From the NCBI RefSeq assembly GCF_964204645.1, contig NC_134025.1, positions 20,056,001 to 20,120,000 of the forward strand: 64,000 bases of DNA. Direction: 5' to 3'. The position numbers and the translations under genes were made by a program. Below, in pieces: positions 35,601-43,860 of the stretch (positions are counted from its first letter, which is position 1; every line of letters starts with the position of its first letter). Under the pieces are notes generated by a model. It saw nothing but the letters and a program-made list of their open reading frames with translations. It had not been told where the DNA came from and made no database searches. The stretch comes from Tubulanus polymorphus. Its lineage: Eukaryota; Nemertea; Palaeonemertea; Tubulaniformes; Tubulanidae.

Positions 35601-37500
35601 ACCTCCTCCAGTAAATGGAATTGATGCTATGATTTCATTCAATTTCAGTTCACAGTCAGCATCTTCAATTTTCCAATCTCCAATTAATGCCTCTTCGCTT
35701 AACGGATCAACCTTCGATGTTTTTGTAAATTCATCAATTATCGGTCCGCTGTAAGTACGTTTTGGGTCACTGTTCCTGATAGAAATCGGTAGATACAATG
35801 CCGATAATGACACAGGGCACTGATACTTCATGGCTAAAGGTGCATCATGGATCTTTACGTATCGTGGAATCTGTTTTTTCGTTACCTTTATTAGGTACTC
35901 CTATAGAAAGCAAATAACATTGAGATTACCATAAGCTCAAATAGAAACGTCAACTCAGGACCACTTGATTCTTTCAGTGCCCAGTTAATCATTCAATTAA
36001 GACCACATCCATATTTTGTGTGATGAAAGATGATTCATTTGGAAAGGGCAAGGTGAAATTGTATAATAAATTTTGCAACTCTTATGTGGTAGTTTGAGAG
36101 CTGTCATTGGCTCTATCAGTCGCAGGATCAGTACTTACCGCGGTGTTAGAACCATCAACAGAACAGACTTGAATAGCTGCATCAGTTTGTCCCGTATTCA
36201 ATTTGACAGGTTGTGATGCATCTTTTCCACAAACAGTTATGACGCATTTAACATCTGTAGCAGTGGCTGTCACAGTGAGTTCATTCACACAACACGATAG
36301 ACAACCTATAAATATCATGATTACCTCTTAAATTCGATGTATGATTTACCGGTATTGTGCGACTATTAGGCCCATCCATTTTTCAAATATACATTGTCAT
36401 TAGCAAATAATGGAAAATTTGAAGTTGTAATTCGTCTTTTGAACTAGGCCAATTTTTGAAAATGCCAATTTGCACCCTTCTTTTAGTCTAAAAAATTTTT
36501 TAGACGGTAGGACTCTGTGCCCAACGGATCCACCTAATACATACAGGTATAATTGAAGATATCGGCTGAAAATTCTGGTTGTGAATTTTCAGCACTTAAT
36601 TTTATAGCCGTCAATGAAGCATCTTTTGCTGACAGTCTTTTTACGTGGATGATATAGATTTTAGTGGTCTTTCCACCATTGTCTAAAAAATTTTTTAGAC
36701 GGAAGGACTCTGTGCCCAATGGATCCACCTAATACATACAGGTATAATTGAAGATATCGGCTGAAAATTCTGGTTGTAAATTTCCAGCACTTAATTTTAT
36801 AGCCGTCAATGAAGCATCTTTTGCTGACAGTCTTTTTACGTGGATGATATAGATTTTAGTGGTCTTTCCATCTTCGGCAGTGACTTCAATCTTGACATCG
36901 GTCACAATTCCCTCCTTCAACGCAATAGTTTTACTCCCATCACTGCCCTAGAAGAAAAAACCATGTCCAATGCTCTGCCTAAAAATCTGCCTGTTCTTTA
37001 GTTTCGAATCAGATAGTTCAGTTTTGTCTTTTTCTAGTTAAGAAAGAGGCACAAACTCTCTGTAGGCCCTATATGAAAGAAGTTTTTGGGTTGGCTAGCC
37101 AGTTAACTCCAACTGATTTGATAAGCAATTCCCCATTTCATAAAACCCATTTTTAGGCACGTTAGGCGTTGAATTTTATTATGTGGATGTGTGGCTGTGA
37201 CTTGTTTAGGCCGGCTCCCTGGGCTAAGTGTTAAAGTTAACAAAGTGGAGTGGTTCGTTAAGTTATTCAATTTTCTCCAGGGCAGAGGAGAAGGGAAAGA
37301 GTCGAGATGGCGTCCTTAGCGACCAACGAAAAACGCACCAATATTGAATAGCTAGCTCCAGTGTCACTCGTCAAACAGTCAAGAGTGATATTGGGAACAT
37401 CACTTGCGAGTGTAACGTTATATTCGAGAAGCTGTCGATTGAATTTCGGCGATAATTTGCCGGGTTTAATTGACAACTTTTCCAGATCGCAGTCGTCCAT
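23661..37500 (-). CDS. Large protein with cadherin-like, U-box-like and TPR regions
   Basis: Twenty exons chain with matching phases: 37500-37339, 36947-36740, 36305-36139, 35900-35603, 34948-34875, 34807-34754, 34670-34556, 34068-33893, 32444-32220, 30795-30587, 29919-29779, 29483-29340, 28207-27982, 27719-27521, 27363-27217, 26839-26757, 26663-26474, 25186-25032, 24960-24744 and 23800-23661. The product is 1,109 residues. Residues 1-190 hold two cadherin-like beta-sandwich repeats (LSIKPGKLSPKF; TAIKLSAGNLQPEF). Residues about 200-275 resemble a U-box (YQCPVSLSALYLP, then DPLSEEALIGDWKI), suggesting E3 ligase activity or its relic. The rest is helical with TPR-like units (AVYNFHVGRMLVIQGEYDVA, RFYLGLTLALKKNGPGERKN). 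A basic Thr/Gly/Arg/Ala-rich linker spans about residues 730-880. The last residues are FFRHKCWI. I do not recognise a named orthologue, and function is unknown. The start ATG at 37500 is the first in frame, beside TTC AAA in the leader. Confidence 0.88.
28356..28673 (-). pseudogene. BED-like zinc-finger N-terminal fragment of hAT protein
   Basis: The frame starts at a real ATG (MSTHGKIVSRE) and contains one zinc finger: CVVC, then after a GSGGKKDILRH segment a second His in SARHKK. This finger normally binds transposon ends. The frame runs out after RDVKHNECL into non-homologous sequence, so the DDE catalytic part is missing. Confidence 0.6.
28747..28805. repeat. Perfect 26-bp inverted repeat, 7-nt loop
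   Basis: The arms 28747-28772 and 28780-28805 are exactly complementary, beginning GCACGTGGTAATGATTAAGA. The loop is TTATAAG. It lies inside the hAT relic, 5' of its finger frame. The lack of any mismatch makes it much fresher than its surroundings. Confidence 0.85.
29705..29742 (+). repeat. Family A 3'-end fragment
   Basis: Only the last about 40 bases of family A are present (AAGGTGGCATGGTGTCCCTG, GACCCTTAG). A copy reduced to its 3' end is what incomplete 5'-truncated insertion would leave, but deletion is equally possible. Confidence 0.5.
36486..36875. repeat. 195-bp tandem duplication spanning exon 2 of the TPR/U-box gene
   Basis: Units 36486-36680 and 36681-36875 are nearly identical, with only a few substitutions. 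Each begins with a perfect 20-bp palindrome, GTCTAAAAAATTTTTTAGAC. The inner unit is the 3' part of exon 2. The outer unit contains the same coding block (36682-36545) with a donor GTATGT and, at the duplication junction, a new acceptor TTTTTTAG made from the palindrome. The new exon would be 138 nt, phase 1 to 1, so its inclusion keeps the frame. Confidence 0.85.
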
Positions 37501-37715
37501 TTTGAAAAATGGTTGCCCGTCCGCTCCGAGCAATTCAAATTAATTTTATTTTCATATTAAATGGGAACGGGGTGCGCTAGCTGGAGTGTGGACGTGGAAG
37601 TTTACTAAAACACTAGTACGTTAACCGAGATATTATATTAATTACATCCCATGAAAAAGTGGTACCAACGAAATCAACCAAAAATGGAAACTATCATAAA
37701 CTTCACCCTTCAGAA

Positions 37716-37869
37716 ATGGACGCCCTCATTTCGATAATTCTGGAGTCACCCCAATTTATTATCCGGGAAATCCGAATTTCATTGGAGATGGTGGTGAACG
37801 CTGAGGATTTATTCGAAGAATTTTCCCCGTTTGGAGTTAGTTGGGAAAATGAAGAAATAACCGATAAAC
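37716..37869 (+). CDS. Candidate first coding exon of an unknown + strand gene
   Basis: An ATG at 37716 opens 51 codons (MDALISIILESPQFIIREI, then LFEEFSPFGVSWENEEITDK) ending at a strong donor, AAAC|GTAAGT. It starts 216 bp from the start codon of the divergent TPR/U-box gene, so the two could share a promoter. I could not find its next exon; it would have to lie beyond or among the transposons to the right. The protein is not recognised, and it may be spurious. Confidence 0.35.
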
Positions 37870-37999
37870 GTAAGTATAAAGTAGATTTCACTTGTTATAA
37901 TTTGTATTGTTTTGGGAGCATTTTTTCGACGAGAAAAACGACTCATCTCTAATTCAATTCAATCACTTTATTATTTATTGCATTGAAACATTAAAATTT

Positions 38000-38165
38000 T
38001 GAGAGACGAAACTTACCTGTAAGTTGAAGTTTGACTAAAATCAAAAATGTGACTAGTTTCATAAACGTGATTAGCTACTACACTCTCGGGTTTGAAATTT
38101 TTTACGTCATTTTATGTTCTCTGAGGCGCTTTTTCAAATCACGCCCGGTTTCACCAATAATAATA
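38000..38165 (-). pseudogene. Penelope-like element, GIY-YIG endonuclease, downstream half
   Basis: The minus strand reads YIIIGETGRDLKKRLREHKM followed by a stop. GETGR..KKRL.EH is the conserved continuation of the GIY-YIG nuclease of Penelope-like retroelements. The upstream half of the same domain (VYKIPCKVCNK) lies 7.9 kb away at 46053-46090, on the other side of an inserted transposon. A further in-frame stop follows, so the element was already decaying. Confidence 0.7.
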
Positions 38166-38610
38166 TATATTTTACAAAGTGGCTATTCGTACGGACCCGT
38201 ACGGATTAAATTACGTACTAGAATTAGGCCAACAGATCAGATCACACTAATGAACAAAAATTGGTTCCACAATGACCTATCAAGACTGATTCAGGTTAAC
38301 CGTTTGTTATGGAAATGGACCATTTTATCAAATCTAAATTTTGAAATACAAGTAGAAAAGAATTTATTACCTTTTTCTTTTTCTGAAGGGGATAATTTTA
38401 TAAATGTATCCGCCTTACATTGTTTCTTTGGCAAACCAATTACGGTTAACCCTGCACCTTTGGGCCTGCCTCTCTTGGGCATTCTTGGTGGTAATCGCAC
38501 TTCATTCAATTGCACGATTCCTGGAAAGATAAGGGCATCTTGCACATTTGTTGAAAAATTTGTTTATTATCAATTTACACAATTTCAATAAAACATAAAT
38601 AATAACTTAC

Positions 38611-38829
38611 CAGTTGAAATATCATCCAGAACATTGGAGGTAGTTGGAGCTGGTGCAATTGATTCAGTTAAACCTGTAAAACAAACAATATGTACATGTT
38701 TATTAAATGAATTAATTGCTTAATGAACTAAATGCATTTGCACGTAATTTCAAAAATTTTAATCACCTTTGTCTGCTGAATCCTTGGAGGTAGTTGGAGC
38801 TGGTGCAATTGATTCAGTTAAACTTAAAC
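38611..38829 (-). repeat. Duplicated 63-nt exon pair
   Basis: Two 63-nt exons, 38829-38767 and 38673-38611, share LTESIAPAPTTS and their flanking introns (TGTAAAACAAACAATATGTA). Both have acceptor and donor sites and phase 1 to 1. They arose by a tandem duplication of about 155 bp in the ZSWIM-like gene before the MULE at 38873 inserted next to one copy. Confidence 0.75.
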
Positions 38830-38872
38830 CTGTAAAACAAACAATATGTACATATTTATTAAATGAATTAAT

Positions 38873-41845
38873 GGCTCCTACTAAAAGCCGACCAGCGCCG
38901 ACTAGCGCCGACCAGCGCCGACCAGCTATCAAAAGCGCCGACCAGATACGCTTACCAAAACGGATAACAAATTCTTAAATTGAAATAATAACTTTTATTT
39001 TTATCTTTTTACTTTTATCTATTTAACACGATTAACTCGATTGATCGTTTAAACTAGTGTGTCGGCATCAAAAGTCAAAAACAAGATACTTAGAGCTACA
39101 ATACATTTGCAAAGAAATACTTATTTAACTTTTTTCATTGAATTAAATAACAGAAATATACCAATATACAAATTTACATGTTAACAATTTACATTCAGGC
39201 TTATATTCACTATATTTCTCAGATCTGAAATTTACAACGGTTGATAGTCTGATAGTTTGAACTTTGTCATCAAAAACATGTTGAGCTACAATAGCAATAC
39301 TTTAACTTTTTCAGTGAATTATTAATTACAAAAATATATACAAATTTACAAGTTTACAATTTACATTAGGACTATTTCACTATTTCTCGGCGAAATTATA
39401 CACGTTAACACATATCACTGATATTTCTATTAACCTAACCTTAATTTTCGACTTTTTGAATTTTCCGATTCGCCGTTCTTTCACTTTTTACGCGTTTCCT
39501 CTGACCTGGTTTTTTTGCAATATTTCCGGTTTTAGGAATAGTCAGCAGACCATCTGTTGATGTCATTGTATTAATTGGTTTTGTTGGCCTTATCGTGGCT
39601 TTCATGAATTTCTCAAATAGTTTTTTTTTATCGTTTTCAGTTTTTTGAGTCCAAATGGCATGGCTGACAGTATAGCTTTTTAATTTTGATACGATTTCGA
39701 AGTTTCCTTGGTTGTGAATAGCTCTGCGAATATCGATATATTGTAGTTTCACCATTTTATGTAATTCCTCGATTAAGTCCGGAATCTTTAATATCTTCCA
39801 TTTGGTTGAAAGTTTTATGATACTGTTAATTGTCTCGCAATTGTTGTTGGTCCAACCGATTGAATGGACCTTTTTCACGACTGACGGAAAGAACACATAC
39901 TGCTTTAGTCGCGGTTCCAGTTTGTTGAAATAGGCTATAAACTCTGGTGCTGATTCCATTATGTCTGCCTTTGTTTCAATCATTTTTTGTTCGTATTTGA
40001 ATTCGTCATCCTGATGCAGCGCTCCACTTTTACCGAATATCGCATCGACTATTCTATCTTTAACTTTATCGTTGACACCAGTTTTGTGCAACAAATGTCT
40101 TTTTACATTTTCGATAAGATGCCGGTAACACAATATTTGATTAGCGGAGGGGAATGCCTCTTTTACCGCCTTAAGCAACGCTTTTTCTTCATCAGAACCG
40201 AAAGTCAGAGATTCACTGTAGGCGATTTCAGTCGTTGTGACTTCCGAGTCAAGCTTCCCTTTGATGTGTGCGAAGAAATGCTGATAGGTTTCGGTTTCCC
40301 CGTCCCAATGTAAAAACAGAGGGCCGATGAATATCGGGTGTTCCTGAGTTTCCCGGCGAAGTAAATGTGTATTCTTAAAAACGGTAATTGTCAAAAAACA
40401 CGCACCAACGTTATATGTCCTGTCAACACCAAGGATAGATCCAGACTGTACACAGAATGTACGAATGTCTTTAATTTGTTGGTCTGTATATAGAATAGCC
40501 ATTGGTGGTTTTCCTTTCAATGCGAACACTTCTCGTACAAAATCGTTTTCATGAAGCATATTAAACAGTTGTTGAATGTCATCGGCGACATTTTTCCTAA
40601 AACAAAGTCGGTTTGAGATTTCAAAGTTTATCTAAATGATCGTTATGACGCCACGTGATCTGTTATTCCAATGTGAGAATCAGTCAGCAGAAAAATAAAA
40701 TCTAATTAGTCAAATAATGATTTGATAGTACATATTTAAGTACAATAAATACATGTACCAACCTTTGCAAGGATATTGGAGAGTTGTCTTTCCTTTTCTT
40801 TTTCGTAGTGGTGCCATTGGAATAAAATTTCGTTAAACGTCCCGTGTGTGCTGTTAGCGCTCTCTTGCTCAGAGAATAGTCCGAAAAGAACTGTGACCCC
40901 TGTTATTTTCGCCCAGTTTATATACAATTCAGGGATGACTAATTAAAAACCAATGTAATTAGTCAATGGAATTGATATATTTATAAGTTTATTTTATGTC
41001 CATTGATCTTAAAGTCAATTGGTCAACGGGTCATTGTTTTAACAGATCAAAAGAATTACTAAATTGGTTTTTGATGACAAGCCCAGTAAAATTCAAACGG
41101 TTTAAGTAATTATATCTTAAAGTTGCGTGTGTCGAATGATTTCACACATCTAATTAGTGGATGATCACAGTTATTTTATTCCTTTCATCAGTAATTCCTT
41201 TCTTTTATTTAATTGAGAAGTGCGTTCTTGACTTCAGTTCACATGCTACTTCCCCTGGACCAATGATCAAAGCTGTTATGAACGTCCTTATTAATTTTAG
41301 CGCGTGTACGTGACGAGAGTAAAAATCTATTAGGCAAATATCATACGAGATGTATGATATACACATAAACATACATGAAAAAGAAAGAAAGATTTTAAGT
41401 TGTTTGCATTTTCTTTTATTTCAAATAACGATAGTATATGAAATCCCAGTCATATTTAATGCAAGCTTAACATGAAAAAATAAACCTGATCAATATACCA
41501 ATTTCAATTTAATTTTGCCATATGAAATTATAAATCTAAAAGTACATCAGACAGCAGAATACATTTTAACGAATATTGTCTTGGACATGAAAACTCAGTA
41601 AAAAATTAACACGAACACAATGCAATCCAAGTAAATATAACCATTTGAATCTAATTTTGCATGTAGTCATAGGTAAGACAGCAGCATACATTTTTAACGA
41701 ATTGTCTAGGAAATCGGGGCTTGGACGGCGCTTGGACGGCGCTGGTCGGCGCTTGGACGGCGCTGGTCGGCGCTAGTGGGCGCTGGTCGGCGCTAGTGGG
41801 CGCTGGTCGGCGCTAGTCGGCGCTGGTCGGCTTTTAGTAGGAGCG
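38873..41845 (-). mobile_element. Nested MULE, 2,973 bp, with TIRs of iterated GCGCCGACC
   Basis: The ends are GGCTCCTACTAAAAGCCGAC and GTCGGCTTTTAGTAGGAGCG. Both continue inward as iterations of a roughly 10-11 bp word (AGCGCCGACC / GGTCGGCGCT): about 5 at the left and about 13 at the right. GAATTAAT flanks it on both sides (38865-38872, 41846-41853). The neighbouring duplicated exon at 38.67 kb has the same flank uninterrupted (AAATGAATTAATTGCT), giving a natural empty site. It carries one transposase frame on the minus strand. Confidence 0.82.
39441..40559 (-). CDS. MULE transposase
   Basis: An uninterrupted frame of 372 codons from ATG 40559 encodes the catalytic part of a Mutator-like transposase, which cuts and pastes the element in the nucleus. 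Motifs are SILGVDRTYNVGACF (Asp46), TFGSDEEKALLKAV (Asp123), ILCYRHL (Cys144, His147) and TNNNCETINSIIK (Glu242), giving the DDE triad with the family's C..H insertion. The tail is Lys/Arg-rich (KKPGQRKRVKSER), a likely nuclear localisation and DNA-binding region. The frame stays open upstream to about 40620 (RLCFRKNVADDIQQL), and an acceptor TTTTAG|G at 40597 may join it to an exon ending at about 40763. The N-terminal zinc finger usual for MULEs is not found, so activity is uncertain. Confidence 0.78.
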   Translation of the reverse strand: MLHENDFVREVFALKGKPPMAILYTDQQIKDIRTFCVQSGSILGVDRTYNVGACFLTITVFKNTHLLRRETQEHPIFIGPLFLHWDGETETYQHFFAHIKGKLDSEVTTTEIAYSESLTFGSDEEKALLKAVKEAFPSANQILCYRHLIENVKRHLLHKTGVNDKVKDRIVDAIFGKSGALHQDDEFKYEQKMIETKADIMESAPEFIAYFNKLEPRLKQYVFFPSVVKKVHSIGWTNNNCETINSIIKLSTKWKILKIPDLIEELHKMVKLQYIDIRRAIHNQGNFEIVSKLKSYTVSHAIWTQKTENDKKKLFEKFMKATIRPTKPINTMTSTDGLLTIPKTGNIAKKPGQRKRVKSERTANRKIQKVEN

Positions 41846-41912
41846 GAATTAATTGCTGAATCTATAACTTACCTGTTTCCTTTGCAATTGATTTCATTAA
41901 TTTACAAACACT

Positions 41913-43140
41913 TATTAGGCCAGCCGTAGGCTGAGCCTATTACTATACAAATGGAGCGAATTTAAATGACATGGTTTCCACACAAAAGGCTCTTTTGCTT
42001 GCCAAGTGAGGGCGTATTCGAACAAATCACGTATTTAAGCGTAATCCATTCTCGGAATCGTAGCGAGCAGAATTTTGAAATAGGGTCTCATAAAAATGTT
42101 TTCTGCATTTTTCACGAAAGTTAAATCGGGAAAATTTCAATTTTTATCAGCCAATCAGGAAGTTGTGTCTTCCCTGTGATTGGTTTATCTGAAAATATCA
42201 GCAGCTGTTCACGTGAATTATCGCGATTTCATTACTGGCGCTTTTGCGCATGACGTCATGTATCAACACGCGACAATACTTCCGCGTTCGCTGATTGGCC
42301 CATTTACTGGTAAAAATCCATAGAAGCCTAATGTGGTTTGTAACAAGCGCTGTGATTGGCCCGACCCGATTCTGGCATGGCTTTAGCTTAGTGGGTTCGA
42401 ATCCCTTGACGGGTGAAGATGATGGATCCTACCAATATCTATTGAAACAAATAAGTTTCCCGGTTGGGCAGCCGCGGATATCTACCGGAAGTGTTCCGGT
42501 TCGATATTTCGAGGTTTCTTTGAATTTTGGAGTGATATTGAAATCCGGTACATACCAGCGGTAGATTGTGAAAACCCATTGCATGATATTTGTATTATTT
42601 TTTATTAATCAACGAAAAGCGTCGGGGCCGCGCCAGGAGTTTTCGTGATTCAAGTAGCGCAATAGCCTACTTCTTCATGTTCGTCCACCTCAATTTTCAC
42701 TCCGCCGATCTCTGACACGGCTCTGTCCCCGTCGGCGCTGTGATTGCACTTTCGTACCACCAAAATTTTTTATTTCTATATCAGGGAGGTCTGGAGAATA
42801 AAAAAGTCAAAATTTGGATATCACATAGGCCTGATTTCATCGAATAAGTCGACCATGGTCGTTACGTTTCCGTACTTATTACCACCTAAAACCGTCTGAA
42901 CAATTTTGTCACAACCATCATTTCGTTTACAGAAATCAGGTGTTCACGTGAATCCGCGGTATCGTCTACTGTTTTACTTCCGGGTTTTATTTTAAGATTT
43001 AAAATTGTATTTCAAGATCGATTTCTATGAAATCTTTAGTTGATTTGGTGTTTGGGAGGAATTTTTATTTGCTCTACAGAAAATTAATCCTTGACAATTG
43101 CGCAAGGTTCGCGAAAAAAAGGTTTTACTATTGAGGTCGA
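41913..43140 (+). repeat. Family D interspersed repeat, copy 2 (interrupted)
   Basis: The first block, AGGCCAGCCGTAGGCTGAGC to about 42290, and the last, GGTGTTCACGTGAATCCGCG to about 43140, match the copy at 10.3-10.8 kb. The 600 bp between them (42300-42930) are unrelated and not recognised, so they may be a nested insert. Confidence 0.55.
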
Positions 43141-43159
43141 GAGATAACCATCTAGATAG

Positions 43160-43860
43160 TTCGTGTTAGTTCCAAAGTTTTGAAGACGCTTCAAGGTAAT
43201 GTCTTGATATTTGTTTTATACGTGTATCTACCCTAGACACATCTTCAGGCCAAAAACTGGCCCTGTCAGATTCAAGATGGCCGACTGGCAGCCATTGTTG
43301 TTCGCCAAAATCAGCCATTTTTACACATTTTTGAAGTTTTCGAGGGAAATTTTGAAGACACTTTTATCAATAACCTTGATCATTCGTATATATTTGTATC
43401 CCCCGAGGGCCCATCGGCATGAGAAAAATTGAGTCGATCGGACTCAAGATGGCCGTACTGTGACCTTTTTTGTTCCCAAAAATGTCAATTTTGGCCTGAA
43501 TTCTGAGTACTGTAGCTTTCTAATGGTGCGCCATGTTTCATTGCAATTTGTAATGGGTATTCTTTGGAAAGGGATCTTTTATATCCGAGAGGGTATATTT
43601 GACCAGGCAATTATGACGCACTTGGCAGCCATCTTGGGGTCATCAGTACTCATTCGTAGGTGGAAAAAAAGTTTTTCCACATCATAATTGATACTTAAGC
43701 ATATTTTGCTACTATAATCAATTGGAAAGTTGTAGCTCATGACATGTTCTATGATCGAGGTGAGTTTCAAGCTCATTGGTTTTTTTATGGCCACCTGGGG
43801 GCGTTGAACAATACAATAACTTAGTATTTCTATATTACATTCGTTCCTGCTGTCTGTGTT
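43160..43860 (+). mobile_element. Family A repeat, copy 3 (truncated at both ends)
   Basis: It begins at GTTTTGAAGACGCTTCAAGG, lacks the CCGTCCGT start, runs through the middle part and keeps only one monomer of the 3' array, ending near TATTACATTCGTTCC. Its single CTCF-like site at 43788-43806 reads TGGCCACCTGGGGGCGTTG. It lies in an intron of the ZSWIM-like gene. Confidence 0.65.

Noticed and set aside
38031-38591. 186-codon + strand frame
   Set aside because: It is antisense to the ZSWIM-like terminal exon and the Penelope-like fragment and spans an element border, so it is a chance frame.
42380-42412. tRNA-like sequence TAGCTTAGTGG followed by GGTTCGAATCCC
   Set aside because: The A-box and B-box words are almost adjacent, leaving no room for an anticodon arm, so it is not a tRNA gene. 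At most it is a relic or coincidence.
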